Shown: positions 1 through 8,305 of the stretch, one piece after another
Layout of the letters: every line of letters starts with the position of its first letter
How positions within the stretch are numbered: position 1 is the stretch's first letter
Source of the DNA: Massilia rhizosphaerae
GTDB lineage: Bacteria; Pseudomonadota; Gammaproteobacteria; Burkholderiales; Burkholderiaceae_D
DNA: 64,000 nt
Reading direction: 5' to 3'
Assembly (NCBI RefSeq): GCF_016093545.1
Contig: NZ_JADKYX010000003.1
Coordinates: forward strand, 408,977-472,976
The notes under the pieces: generated by a model
What the model was told of the DNA's origin: nothing
Database searches by the model: none
Seen by the model: only the letters and a program-made list of their open reading frames with translations
Program-made: the position numbers and the translations under genes

Positions 1-147
1 TCGGAATTCTACTCGCTGCTTAAGATGATTCAAACTTACACTGTCCGCAGGGCCATATATGGTCTCAACTTCTTGTGGCGTCATCCCGAAGCTAATTTTT
101 CCGGCGCCGCTGTACGGAAGGATGTCAAAAGGTTCATTTTCATTCAT
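1..147 (-). CDS. Partial small protein, possible immunity protein, cut by window edge
   Basis: An open frame starts with ATG at 147 and runs without a stop off the left edge; 49 residues are visible. It begins seven bases after the stop of the upstream toxin-like frame, which suggests one transcript. The segment around residues 15-28 reads GKISFGMTPQEVETIYG, a pattern seen at the N-terminus of many small uncharacterised bacterial proteins, some of them next to polymorphic toxins. By position it would be the immunity partner of the toxin tail at 155-394. That function is inferred from context only. The sequence here is AT-richer than the core genome, as is usual for exchanged toxin/immunity cassettes. 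Confidence 0.5.
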   Translation of the reverse strand, partial: MNENEPFDILPYSGAGKISFGMTPQEVETIYGPADSVSLNHLKQRVEFR

Positions 148-154
148 GTTTTCA

Positions 155-394
155 TCACTTTAAAAGAGAATGCTTTTCGAGGCATTTGTAATGCTCTAGC
201 ATTTCCAGTATTGCCTCATTGTATTTTCTTGGGTCGCCAGCTTCTTTTGCGATTCTTCTTACATCTCGGACTTCAATAGCCATTGCCTCCCTCCATTTTC
301 CTTGCGAAATCAACTCTTCAAGTGATTCTCGATATTCGATTGAGCCAGCCATTTGACCGTTACTTGAGGTTTTGCCATGGTCTTTGGCATATCG
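155..394 (-). pseudogene. Orphan C-terminal fragment of a polymorphic (Rhs/CDI-type) toxin
   Basis: A frame with ATG at 352 gives 65 residues, but the same frame stays open upstream to a TAA at 395-397, adding YAKDHGKTSSNGQ before the Met. The helical segment REAMAIEVRDVRRIAKEAG followed by KYNEAILEMLEHYKC resembles the very end of toxin domains carried at the C-terminus of Rhs and related polymorphic toxins, recognised here from memory. The upstream part of such a toxin is missing, and the frame ends exactly at one arm of the 393-590 inverted repeat. I read it as a displaced toxin tip next to a possible immunity gene (1-147). It could instead be a genuine 65-residue protein. Confidence 0.45.
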
Positions 395-590
395 TTATAC
401 ACATCTTTTTCACTAATAAAATCAATGACTTGAAGCTGACTTTCCCGGGTCGTCGCGGGCACGGAAGCGAGCGCAAAATTGGTGCGTTTGATACAGAAGT
501 CTCACTTTTCGCCCAATTTTTAAGCAAAACGTCACGAAAATCGCAGCCTAGGGCTGAAATGGCGCTGAGCGGAAAAAGATGTGTATAACG
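393..590. repeat. 19-bp inverted repeat pair bounding ~160 bp (MITE-like)
   Basis: CGTTATACACATCTTTTTC at 393-411 is repeated exactly in inverted orientation at 572-590, and similarity continues a few bases outwards. Each arm contains TTATACACA, which also matches a DnaA box. The 160 bases between them have no convincing gene. This is the layout of a small non-autonomous element, or of a recombination scar between the toxin fragment and the Tdi-like gene. No target duplication was obvious. Confidence 0.5.
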
Positions 591-596
591 CTATGG

Positions 597-1259
597 CTAT
601 GGTTTGAGTAGCTTTTCAATGTCAGTATTTGAAAACGGTAGTGTCGGTGACGCGAGCTGTCGAAGAATGGTCAAATGCACGTCTAGCTTGAGCTTTACAA
701 GATTTTCTAGACGCATTTTTCCTCCAAGCACAATGGCTGGTTCAAAACCATACATTTCATCTGCCGCAAGCGGACCTAATTTGGCAAGTGCCTGCTCAAA
801 GAGTGGGGTGCCAGACTCATCCTTTAGATCGCATTCACTGATACTTAATCCGATAAATGACTTAACTGACCAGTCTTGATCTTCTTTGCTTTTGGGTTTT
901 AGGTCTTTTGGTAAGGCAAAGATTGCGTTGAGTGGGCCACTGATTGTCATATTTACGCCTGAGTGCTCGCCGCAAACGTATAAATTTCCAAATGCTGTCC
1001 GTCCAACAACGTGAAACGCATCTATTTGTTCAAGCAATGTATCTTCAAGCCATTCATCAACTAGGTCTTCATAGTCATCTGGATTGACAATCCAAAAAAG
1101 GCCGTTCGCATAGCTGCCCCAACCTTCTTCTTGCCAGTATGTTAATAACTGATCCGGGAGCTTAGTGCGCCATTTCTCAATCGTTTCGACCGGTACAGAA
1201 ACCTGATTGGTCGCTTCACCAAATTTGCTCACAAAATATTCAAAATCTTCATCTCTCAT
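597..1259 (-). CDS. GAD-like/DUF1851 immunity protein (Tdi-like)
   Basis: The protein has 220 residues. It opens with the GAD-like pattern DFEYFVSKFGEAT and the aromatic stretch YWQEEGWGSYANGLFWIVNP, followed by a C-terminal DUF1851-type region (GRTAFGNLYVCGEHSG, then ISECDLKDESGTPLFEQALAKLG). This two-part architecture is that of Tdi immunity proteins, which bind and neutralise Tde DNase effectors of type VI secretion. The start at 1259 is preferred over an ATG seven codons upstream because it overlaps the effector stop as ATGA and has AAGGGAATAAG just before it, a good ribosome site for coupled translation. It acts in the cytoplasm to protect the producer and its kin. Confidence 0.85.
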   Translation of the reverse strand: MRDEDFEYFVSKFGEATNQVSVPVETIEKWRTKLPDQLLTYWQEEGWGSYANGLFWIVNPDDYEDLVDEWLEDTLLEQIDAFHVVGRTAFGNLYVCGEHSGVNMTISGPLNAIFALPKDLKPKSKEDQDWSVKSFIGLSISECDLKDESGTPLFEQALAKLGPLAADEMYGFEPAIVLGGKMRLENLVKLKLDVHLTILRQLASPTLPFSNTDIEKLLKP

Positions 1260-2374
1260 CTTATTCCCTTGCCCCGGCAAGGCTCCAATTTAACATTCAT
1301 TTTTTGATCCCCGCGACCGTTCCCAATTGCCCTGTTCGCTTCGCGATCCATTCCTGCTACTCTATCATTTTGGTTCCAACTGCCGCCGATCGACGAGTTC
1401 ACGTCCGCGCGGCCCATACCTGTCGGGTTCGGGTGCATCCAGCCACCAGCGACCATGTCGGGCTCGTGAAGCGCTGCCAACTTTTCCATCACAGCTTTTG
1501 CGCGCGTCGCGGCCTCAGCATCCGCTTTGGCAGCCCCCATTCCGGCTTTTCGAAGACTCTCGCGGATACTCGTCGCTATTCTGGATGAAGCAATTTCGCG
1601 GAATCCGGCCTGTGCGGCATCCGCAGCCGGGTTACGATTCATTGACGCAAATGCATCTCTCGCGGCTTTGTATTCGGTAGCCGAAAGGCTGTTGATCGCG
1701 TCTTCTTGGCGTTTGAGCTGCGCGGCCATTTCCTTCAAATACGCCTTTTGCTCGTCCTTGCTCATCCGCATGAACTTCTTCTTGTCGAAGGGATGAAAGC
1801 AAGGCACTTTATGCTCGCGGGCCTTGACCGTCACCTCTTTTTTAGGCTTCCTTGGACCAGGCGCAGCTTCCCGAGCCTCTTCCGCTTCCTTGGCTTCTCG
1901 AGCAACCCGGGCGGCTTCTTCCGCATCCTTGGCTTCTCGGGCAACCCGGTCGGCTTCTTCCGCTTCCTTGGCCGCCTTCGCGGCTTTTGCAACTTCGTCC
2001 GCTTCGTGTGCGCCCTTGGCGATCCGCGCAGCCGCCCCGGCACCTTTCGCCATGCCGACGGCACCTTTGGCGACCTTGCCTACCGTCGTGACGACTTTAC
2101 CACCGGGGATCATGCTTGCTGCCGCGATGCCCGCTTCGACAAAGTCGCCCTCGGCTGCGTAGATCGCGGCATCCGCCGCTCCCGTCACGACCGACAGGCC
2201 GGGAACAAAGCTGACAATTCCCAGCGCTCCGTGCACCCACGGGCTGGACTTTTGCCAAATGGTCTTTTCAGCTTCGGTTTCGGGTTTAAGTGCAGGATTG
2301 GCACCGCCGCCGTGCGGTTCGATGTGCGTTACCGATTGCTCAGCCTGTTCTAGGATGACCCCTTTTGTGCTCAT
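1256..2374 (-). CDS. Type VI DNase effector with Ntox15 domain (Tde-like)
   Basis: A 372-residue protein. Residues ~45-110 form a glycine/alanine-rich hydrophobic stretch (GALGIVSFVPGLSVVTGAAD) like the glycine-zipper N-terminus of Agrobacterium Tde1. Residues ~125-185 are an Ala/Glu/Arg coiled coil with a 13-residue repeat. The C-terminal toxin domain begins near PCFHPFDKKKF and carries HEPD at residues 303-306, matching the HxxD motif needed for DNase activity in the Ntox15 family; it ends in KMNVKLEPCRGKG. It is expected to be loaded on the VgrG spike through the DUF2169 adaptor and to cut DNA in target cells. It lies 3 bases after the DUF4150 gene and overlaps its immunity gene. Confidence 0.88.
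   Translation of the reverse strand: MSTKGVILEQAEQSVTHIEPHGGGANPALKPETEAEKTIWQKSSPWVHGALGIVSFVPGLSVVTGAADAAIYAAEGDFVEAGIAAASMIPGGKVVTTVGKVAKGAVGMAKGAGAAARIAKGAHEADEVAKAAKAAKEAEEADRVAREAKDAEEAARVAREAKEAEEAREAAPGPRKPKKEVTVKAREHKVPCFHPFDKKKFMRMSKDEQKAYLKEMAAQLKRQEDAINSLSATEYKAARDAFASMNRNPAADAAQAGFREIASSRIATSIRESLRKAGMGAAKADAEAATRAKAVMEKLAALHEPDMVAGGWMHPNPTGMGRADVNSSIGGSWNQNDRVAGMDREANRAIGNGRGDQKMNVKLEPCRGKGIR
1878..1973 (-). repeat. 39-bp in-frame tandem repeat inside the effector gene
   Basis: About two and a half copies of a 39-base unit encode the coiled-coil repeat EEADRVAREAKDA / EEAARVAREAKEA. The copies differ by few bases, so the linker between translocation region and toxin could vary in length by slippage. 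Confidence 0.65.
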
Positions 2375-2377
2375 GGC

Positions 2378-2731
2378 TTAACTCGCCAGATTCATGTCGC
2401 ATTCGTCGCCATGGCGCACCACAAATTTCTGCTCCGCCCTCACGGAATTCGCGCTTTGTGTTGCGCGCACCTTGCCTTTATTGACGCCCGACTTCATGCC
2501 ACCGCCCGTTCCCGCCTCGTTGCCGGTCACGTGCGTGACCACACTGTCGCTGAGCAGAAAGACAGGGTTGCCATTGAACCTCACCGACTTCGCCACCTCG
2601 ACGCTATCGCTCAAGTCGGCAATGATGGGATAGGGCACAGGCACCATATTCGGCCCCATCGGCGTCTTGCACACATTGGGAACGAGGCTGACCGCCTTGA
2701 AGATACTGTTCTTGCGCGCACCAGTTGGCAT
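2378..2731 (-). CDS. DUF4150 (PAAR-like) spike-tip protein
   Basis: A 117-residue protein of the DUF4150 family. Typical features are the early KAVSLVPNVCKTPMGPNMVP segment, then repeated glycine/valine turns that would form the conical PAAR-like fold (KSVRFNGNPVFLLSDS, THVTGNEAGTGGG). Proteins of this family sharpen the VgrG spike and carry the adjacent effector. It lies 9 bases after the DUF2169 gene and 3 bases before the effector, consistent with one polycistronic cargo unit. The length is normal for stand-alone DUF4150 proteins. Confidence 0.85.
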   Translation of the reverse strand: MPTGARKNSIFKAVSLVPNVCKTPMGPNMVPVPYPIIADLSDSVEVAKSVRFNGNPVFLLSDSVVTHVTGNEAGTGGGMKSGVNKGKVRATQSANSVRAEQKFVVRHGDECDMNLAS

Positions 2732-2740
2732 GGATTCCTC

Positions 2741-4162
2741 TCAAACCGCGATTGGCGTACTTTGAACGGGCCGGATCGTGGACGGCATGGCCTCTGGATT
2801 TTGGGCCTGTTCGCGCAACGCCATCACGTCCGCGCGGGACAGCATTCGGGCTTCGAGCACGCGGATGGCGGGTTCGCAGGCGACCGTGGCGCGCCAGACG
2901 CATACGACGGAAGGTTTTTTGTCCGGGGCGTCGGCGTCGTGGGCCGTATCGATGATGAGCGTATCGAGCTTGGCCGCGAGTTCTCCGATGCGCCCGTCTT
3001 CGAAGCGAACCACCACGAACGGCAGATGGCCGGGCAGCGCGAACGAAAGCAGGGTGTTCCCCGCGGGGTCTTGCGTTGTCGCCGTGCCCGCTGGACTGAG
3101 GTTGTACAGCGTGATGGTTTCGTCGCCGTCCAGATGCGGGACGACTTGCTGGTCGGCGGGCGCGCCGTTCCAGTACGCGAAGTTGAAATCGGCGGGCAAA
3201 CCGGGATGGCGGTTTTCCAGCCAATCCTGATCGTAGGTGCCTGCCAGCTCCAGGCGCGGTCGCCAAGCGCGTCCAACGACGCCAAAGCCGTCTGGTACGT
3301 ACTCGTCACCAAAGCGCGCAATGGGCTGGTTAGCGGGTTCTATCTGCGGAGCCGGCACGCGTGAAAGATTTGTCGCACGAAGATACCAGTCTTCGGCGAA
3401 GCCACGGCCTACCGGATTCTGCTCGCACACCGTGTGGGCGATCGCTTCGGGTGCTTCGCCCGTGGCCGGGTTGTCGGGTTGCGGTACGCGGTCCGGCAAC
3501 CGGTGTTTTTTACGCACGCGCCTGGCCGCCCGCTCGGTGACGAGTATCTTGTTCTCGCCGCCGTAAGCGTATTCGTAGCGCAGTGGCAGGGTCGTGACGG
3601 TCTGCGGCGCCGTCAGTTTCCACTTCGGCAGCGTGAACAGGCTCAGCGCCCGCAACAGGAGAGGGCGCTTGCGCCATTCGCGCGCGCCGGTGATCGTCAG
3701 TATCTTGCATAGAATCAAAGGGCCTTGCCTGGCTTGCGCCGTCAAACGGGCGCATTCCTGTCGCCATTCGGCCATGCGCTCCGGCGATGCATGAAATGAT
3801 GGATTCATGCCATGCGGTTCGGGCGGCAGATCCGGTTCCGTGGGCGCGCCGTTGATCTTGAGGGCGACGGCGAATTCACGGGCCGGTCGTCCTTGCGGCG
3901 CGCAGGCGTCGCCGATCACGATCACGTCGGTGTGCGGTTTGTACGGCGCCAGATCCGACTCCTGTCTGACGTTGGAGCGATTAATTTCGCCGTAATACTC
4001 GTCGCTCGTCGCCAATGGCGTTTGCACGGGCGCGAGCAGCAGTTGGCCGTCGTCCTGCAACTCGAACGTGAGCCGCATGACGACCACGTGGAAGCGCTGG
4101 TCGTGCTGGTCGAGGGCATCGAAGGCCATGGAGGGGTAGGGCGTGAGGTTGCGAAATTCCAT
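2741..4162 (-). CDS. DUF2169 effector adaptor/chaperone
   Basis: A 473-residue protein beginning MEFRNLTPYPSMAFDALD, the usual DUF2169 N-terminus. Further family-like segments are VMRLTFEL, DVIVIGDACAP, the paired LRYEYAYGGEN and NPVGRGFAEDW motifs, and a DGFGVVGRAWRPRLELAGTY stretch. DUF2169 proteins act in the cytoplasm as adaptors that fit a specific effector onto VgrG/PAAR-like tips; in Agrobacterium one serves Tde2. Here it sits between vgrG (13-base gap) and the DUF4150 gene (9-base gap), exactly the order of that module. Confidence 0.87.
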   Translation of the reverse strand: MEFRNLTPYPSMAFDALDQHDQRFHVVVMRLTFELQDDGQLLLAPVQTPLATSDEYYGEINRSNVRQESDLAPYKPHTDVIVIGDACAPQGRPAREFAVALKINGAPTEPDLPPEPHGMNPSFHASPERMAEWRQECARLTAQARQGPLILCKILTITGAREWRKRPLLLRALSLFTLPKWKLTAPQTVTTLPLRYEYAYGGENKILVTERAARRVRKKHRLPDRVPQPDNPATGEAPEAIAHTVCEQNPVGRGFAEDWYLRATNLSRVPAPQIEPANQPIARFGDEYVPDGFGVVGRAWRPRLELAGTYDQDWLENRHPGLPADFNFAYWNGAPADQQVVPHLDGDETITLYNLSPAGTATTQDPAGNTLLSFALPGHLPFVVVRFEDGRIGELAAKLDTLIIDTAHDADAPDKKPSVVCVWRATVACEPAIRVLEARMLSRADVMALREQAQNPEAMPSTIRPVQSTPIAV

Positions 4163-4175
4163 GTTCGGTGCGCGC

Positions 4176-6308
4176 CTAGTTGATATCGACGTCCTTGCCC
4201 GATATCTGCAGCGGCCCGGTCGCGTCCACGCTGATCTGGGAACCGTTGATGAATATCTTGCCGTCCGCCGTCATCTTGAGCGTCGCCAGGCCGACCGTAA
4301 TCGACAGTTCTTCGCCGGCCGTGATCGAGACCGTCTTGCCCACCTTGGTGATCTGGTCGATGCCCACGACCGTCGCCATGATCGTGCCGACGTTGAGGTT
4401 GTAGGCGAGTCCCACGTTGTCCATGCGGCCCATGCCGACGTTCTGCATGTAGGCCATGCCGACGGTTTCCGTCTTCATCCGGGCCACGTGCGTCGACCAG
4501 TTGCGGCCGATGTCGTCCTTGCGGTTCCGGCCGATCGACTTGACCCGGTTGCCGCCAATGGCGACCGATTCGTTCCGGTCGACCGTCTTCTTGCGGTCGT
4601 TGCGGATCGCGATCGTCTCGTCGTTGCCGACCGTCTCGGTACGGTCGTGCCCGACGTGCGTGGTCTCGTCGCGGTCGATGGTCTTGCGGCGGTCGTTGCC
4701 GACCCATTTGTCTTCGTCGTGTTCGACTTCGGTGAGCTGGTCCCGCTCCGCGTGCAGCCAGAGTTGTTCCCGGCCTTTCATGTCCTCGAAGCGCAGGGCG
4801 TTGGCATTGTCGTAGCCGCCGTTCGGCGTCGAACGGGACAGGATGCCACTCTGGGTCTTGTTCGCCGGCAGGGGCCAGGGCGGCATGTTGTGCGCGTTCG
4901 GCACCATGCCGGTGACGATCCCGCGATCTGGATTCCCATCCAGGAACTGGACCAGGACTTCGGTGCCGATGCGCGGGATCGACGTCATGCCGAAGTTCGA
5001 TCCGGCCCAGGCGGTGGCGACGCGCAGCCACGCCGAGCTCCGTTCGTCGAACCGTCCCTCGCGATCCCAGTGGAACTGCACTTTGACGCGCCCGTATTCG
5101 TCGGTGTGGATCTCCTCGCCCTTGGGCCCGACCACGAGCGCCGTCTGCACGCCGTAGATTTTCGGTTCGACGCTGTTGAAGCCGGGACCGGGCCGCCACG
5201 GGATGGCTTTGCGAATGCAGGTGATGCGGTTTTCGTAGTGGGGCGGACCGGCGTCGTTCACGTGGTAGTTGTTGCTGGCACTGTGGTGGACGCTGAGGAT
5301 GAGGAACTCGCGGTCCTCGTTATTCCCGCCGTGGAAGCGGCCCGTGAGGCGGAACCAGCGTCCGGGCGCCACGTTACGATTGTTGCCCGTGCCCTCGAAC
5401 AGCTTGCCCGGGTGCTCCAGTTCTTCCATGCGCAGCGCGGCGACGCGTTCGCCGTCGCGCCGGTTCTTGAAACCGTACGCGCCCGCATATTCATGGGATT
5501 CCTTGCGCGGCACCAGACCTTGCACGTGCCGCGTCGGCACGTCGACGTGCTGGGGGCGGGGCGCCTTGAAATCGAACGAGGACAGCGCCACGCTCGCAGG
5601 CATGATGCGGCGCCGGGCCGACCATTCGACGATGCTGTTTTCTTCCTGCGAGCCGGTGTGGCGCCGGAGTTCGATGTCGACGCCGTCGATCGGCGCGGCG
5701 CGGGTGGTATCGTCGCTCAGGATCAGCTTGTGGCCCTTGGCCGTGTGTTCGTAGGCGTAGTGCCAGCCGGCGGCTTCCCAGCGCCGGCTCAGGTAGTTGT
5801 AGTCGGACTCGTTGAATTGGCACGCTTCGGTCACCGGCAAGTCGTCGCCGTGGACGCGGAAGTCCCAATCGGGGTGGGTGCGGTAGTCGCCGAAGATGTG
5901 CCGCGTCTGGTCGTACAGGGGCGCGCCATGGAACAGGAAGCAGTTCTTGCGCAGGGCCAGATACTTCAGCCATGGTCCGAGCGCGGCTTCGTAGAACGCG
6001 ACGTTGCCGTCGGTCCTGATGAAGCGGAAGCTGAAGACGTACCCCGTGAAATAGCGCATGCCGCCGTCATGGCGGACCAGCTCGACCGCCAGCAGCTTGC
6101 CCTGCAGGTCCTTGAGGTCGAGCGAGGCGTCGTCCGACAGCAGTTCGACCGTGAATTCGAAATCGCGGGACAGTCCCTCGTCCGCGTCCAGCCTGTTGAC
6201 CAGCAGCTCGGATGCCGGGCCGTCGCGGTTGGGGAATGATAACCGCAGGATACGCGCGTGCTGACGGAGAATGAGGCGTTCCTCGAGCCTACGGAGTGCA
6301 TTGCCCAT
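4176..6308 (-). CDS. vgrG: Type VI secretion spike protein VgrG
   Basis: A 710-residue VgrG: N-terminal phage gpD-like part (FSFRFIRTDGNVAFYEAAL), gp5-type OB fold in the middle (PKGEEIHTDEYGRVKVQFHW, then TEVLVQFLDGNPDRGIVTGM), and a C-terminal beta-helix needle of short repeats (HVGHDRTETVGNDE, AIRNDRKKTVDRNE). It ends without an extra effector domain, so cargo must be carried by the downstream proteins. ATG at 6308 is preferred because CAGGAAAACCGGC lies directly before it; an upstream GTG at 6359 would add 17 residues and has no ribosome site. No other T6SS structural gene is in the window, so this is an orphan cargo locus served by a machine elsewhere. Confidence 0.93.
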   Translation of the reverse strand: MGNALRRLEERLILRQHARILRLSFPNRDGPASELLVNRLDADEGLSRDFEFTVELLSDDASLDLKDLQGKLLAVELVRHDGGMRYFTGYVFSFRFIRTDGNVAFYEAALGPWLKYLALRKNCFLFHGAPLYDQTRHIFGDYRTHPDWDFRVHGDDLPVTEACQFNESDYNYLSRRWEAAGWHYAYEHTAKGHKLILSDDTTRAAPIDGVDIELRRHTGSQEENSIVEWSARRRIMPASVALSSFDFKAPRPQHVDVPTRHVQGLVPRKESHEYAGAYGFKNRRDGERVAALRMEELEHPGKLFEGTGNNRNVAPGRWFRLTGRFHGGNNEDREFLILSVHHSASNNYHVNDAGPPHYENRITCIRKAIPWRPGPGFNSVEPKIYGVQTALVVGPKGEEIHTDEYGRVKVQFHWDREGRFDERSSAWLRVATAWAGSNFGMTSIPRIGTEVLVQFLDGNPDRGIVTGMVPNAHNMPPWPLPANKTQSGILSRSTPNGGYDNANALRFEDMKGREQLWLHAERDQLTEVEHDEDKWVGNDRRKTIDRDETTHVGHDRTETVGNDETIAIRNDRKKTVDRNESVAIGGNRVKSIGRNRKDDIGRNWSTHVARMKTETVGMAYMQNVGMGRMDNVGLAYNLNVGTIMATVVGIDQITKVGKTVSITAGEELSITVGLATLKMTADGKIFINGSQISVDATGPLQISGKDVDIN

Positions 6309-6650
6309 GCCGGTTTTCCTGTACTCAACAAAATCTTGTGCAAAATACAATAGCGGCACGTACTATATACGATTGTTGAGCTGGCGGGAGAAAATCGTTA
6401 ACACTTTTGCGCAATGCCCGTTTTGCGCATGATCTGGATCGAGCAAATGCAACGACAGCGGCCACGCGCGAGTGCACCGAGGCAGGTCCGGTTGCCCACG
6501 ACGCACGGCAGATAAAATATTCAGGCGCTCTGTAACCAATGCGTCGCGACCCACGAATTAACGACAATGCACGCCGGCAGGATCCGCGCCCCATCGGATT
6601 GATTGCCGCTCGCGTGCGGGCACAACAACACAGGCGGCATCGAAACCACC
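6309..6650. promoter_or_regulatory. Intergenic region between vgrG and the FlxA-like gene
   Basis: About 340 bases between two divergent genes. The part next to vgrG is AT-rich and should hold the promoter of the secretion operon. No clear -35/-10 pair, sigma-54 site or RNA gene was recognised. Confidence 0.4.
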
Positions 6651-6974
6651 ATGACACAATCTAATGCGGTTGGAATATCGACGGGCATATCGACGGGCGC
6701 CTTCCTTGGCTATGGCGGCGGGCCGTCCGCTACGAGCTTGCAAGCGCAATTGCAACGCTATGAAAAGCAGCTGTCCGAATGCGTCAACTGCGAATCGGCC
6801 AAGACACCGCAAGGCAAAGCCGATATCCAAGCGATCTCGGCGCGTATCAGCCAGCTCAAGGAAAGCATCGCGCAAACGGACAAGGCGTCGGCCAGCCGCG
6901 CCGTCCCGGACGCCCCGGCGCCTGCCGCATCGGCGAATGCCGGGCCGGGACAATTCATCGACGTGTTTGCCTGA
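6651..6974 (+). CDS. FlxA-like small coiled-coil protein
   Basis: A 107-residue protein. A flexible Gly/Ser/Thr-rich start (GISTGISTGAFLGYGGG) is followed by a coiled coil at residues ~30-75 (LQAQLQRYEKQLSEC ... IQAISARISQLKESI) and an Ala/Pro-rich tail. This arrangement matches the FlxA-like family, whose function is unclear in most bacteria. ATG at 6651 is chosen because the family-like sequence begins there; the frame is open further upstream but encodes nothing family-like. Two cysteines (ECVNCES) lie inside the coil. It stands alone between the secretion operon and an outer-membrane gene. Confidence 0.6.
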   Translation: MTQSNAVGISTGISTGAFLGYGGGPSATSLQAQLQRYEKQLSECVNCESAKTPQGKADIQAISARISQLKESIAQTDKASASRAVPDAPAPAASANAGPGQFIDVFA

Positions 6975-7035
6975 AGTCGTGGTCCCACTCAAGCCCCAAT
7001 GCAGGATTTCCTGAAAGGCGAGCCGTTGAATTGCC

Positions 7036-8271
7036 ATGTATCATGCAAGCATGAGCCCGCGATTTCTGATCCTTGCCCTGACGCTGCTTGCAACCGGCGC
7101 CCGCGCCGCGGAACTCCGCGGCCTGCTGGACCTGCGCGCCGTGGACGCCGATGCCAGCCGCAGTTTTCTCGATGGCGGCCTGGGTAAAACCCGCTATGAC
7201 AAGTCCTCGCCGACGATCGGCATCGGCCAGGCCGTGCTGAGCGGCGACGTCGACGTGCTCGACACCGTCGGCGCCCGCGTGGAACTCAGCGCGGACGACA
7301 AGCACCACGGCATCGTCGACGTGCGCGACGCCTGGCTCGAATGGCGTCCCGTGCCTTCCAGCGCCTGGAAGACGCGCGTGAAGGCGGGCTTCTTTTTCCC
7401 CCCGACCAGCGTGGAGGTCGACTACGACGGCATCGGCTGGACGCCCAGGCGCACGATCTCCAGTTCCGCCATCAACAGCTGGATCGGCGAAGAAGTGCGC
7501 ACGAATGGCGTGGAGTGGAACGTGCGCCGCCTGGGACGCTACGCGAACGCGCCCTACGACCTGGGCTTCGTGGCGGCGGTGTTCACGGGCAATGATCCGA
7601 CGGGCACCTTGCTGGCCTGGCGCGGCTGGTCCATCAGTGACCGTATCGTCGGCCGCAACGAGTCCCTGCAGTTGCCCGACTTGCCTGTCTACCGGCGCTG
7701 GGGGGCGATTCCATGGCAGCACCGCACGATCCACCCGTTCCGGGAAGTGGATGGGCGGCTCGGCTACTACGCGGGCGCGAACGTGAACGTCGGCGCGCGC
7801 CAGGAGCTGGCGGCGCTGCACTACGATAACCGCGCCGATCCGCTTCCCGTCAAGGATGGGCAGTACGCCTGGCGCACGCGTTTCGACCACGTGAGCGCCG
7901 TCTGGAGGCCGGGCGCCGGTTGGGAATTCCTGGCGCAGGCGATGCGCGGCGATACGCTGATGGGCCCGAATGCCGTGGCGTTCGATTTCCAGTCCTGGTA
8001 CGCGCTGGCCAGCCACCGCCTGGGGCCGGGGACGGCGGCGCTGCGCTACGACCGCTTCAGCACGACGGAGCACGACGACCTGCCCGGCGATCCGAACAAC
8101 GAGACTGGCCACGGCGTGGCGCTGGCGTACAACTGGCCGCTGTCGCGCAGTCTTGCCGTGATGACGGAGTTGCTGGAAGTTCAAAGCGAACGTCCTTCGC
8201 GGGTGCTGGTCCGCGAGCAGCCGGGCCAGACGGAACGCAGCTTCACGGCTTCGTTGCGTTGGCGGTTTTAG
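7036..8271 (+). CDS. Predicted outer-membrane/periplasmic beta-rich protein
   Basis: A 411-residue exported protein. After the start (ATG 7036, or 7051 five codons in) comes a signal peptide, PRFLILALTLLATGARA. The mature part alternates short hydrophobic and polar strands and is rich in aromatic and arginine residues, ending in FTASLRWRF; a terminal Phe after a beta strand is the signature of BamA-inserted barrels. Content such as GARVELSADDKHHG, DAWLEWRPVP and LGPGTAALRYDRFS looks like a porin-type barrel, but I do not recognise a named family. It lies 34 bases before the cyclohexadienyl dehydratase gene and may be co-transcribed. Confidence 0.65.
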   Translation: MYHASMSPRFLILALTLLATGARAAELRGLLDLRAVDADASRSFLDGGLGKTRYDKSSPTIGIGQAVLSGDVDVLDTVGARVELSADDKHHGIVDVRDAWLEWRPVPSSAWKTRVKAGFFFPPTSVEVDYDGIGWTPRRTISSSAINSWIGEEVRTNGVEWNVRRLGRYANAPYDLGFVAAVFTGNDPTGTLLAWRGWSISDRIVGRNESLQLPDLPVYRRWGAIPWQHRTIHPFREVDGRLGYYAGANVNVGARQELAALHYDNRADPLPVKDGQYAWRTRFDHVSAVWRPGAGWEFLAQAMRGDTLMGPNAVAFDFQSWYALASHRLGPGTAALRYDRFSTTEHDDLPGDPNNETGHGVALAYNWPLSRSLAVMTELLEVQSERPSRVLVREQPGQTERSFTASLRWRF

Positions 8272-8305
8272 TCCGCGCCCCCCATGGATAGAACAAGGAA
8301 GATGC

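Noticed and set aside
393..590. Two TTATACACA DnaA-box matches as a replication origin
   Set aside because: Only two boxes, in an inverted repeat of 19 bases, with no AT-rich unwinding region or rep/dnaA gene nearby.
4143..6239. A 698-codon plus-strand frame opposite vgrG
   Set aside because: Antisense to vgrG, composed of Val/Asp/Arg repeats reflecting the needle repeats on the other strand.
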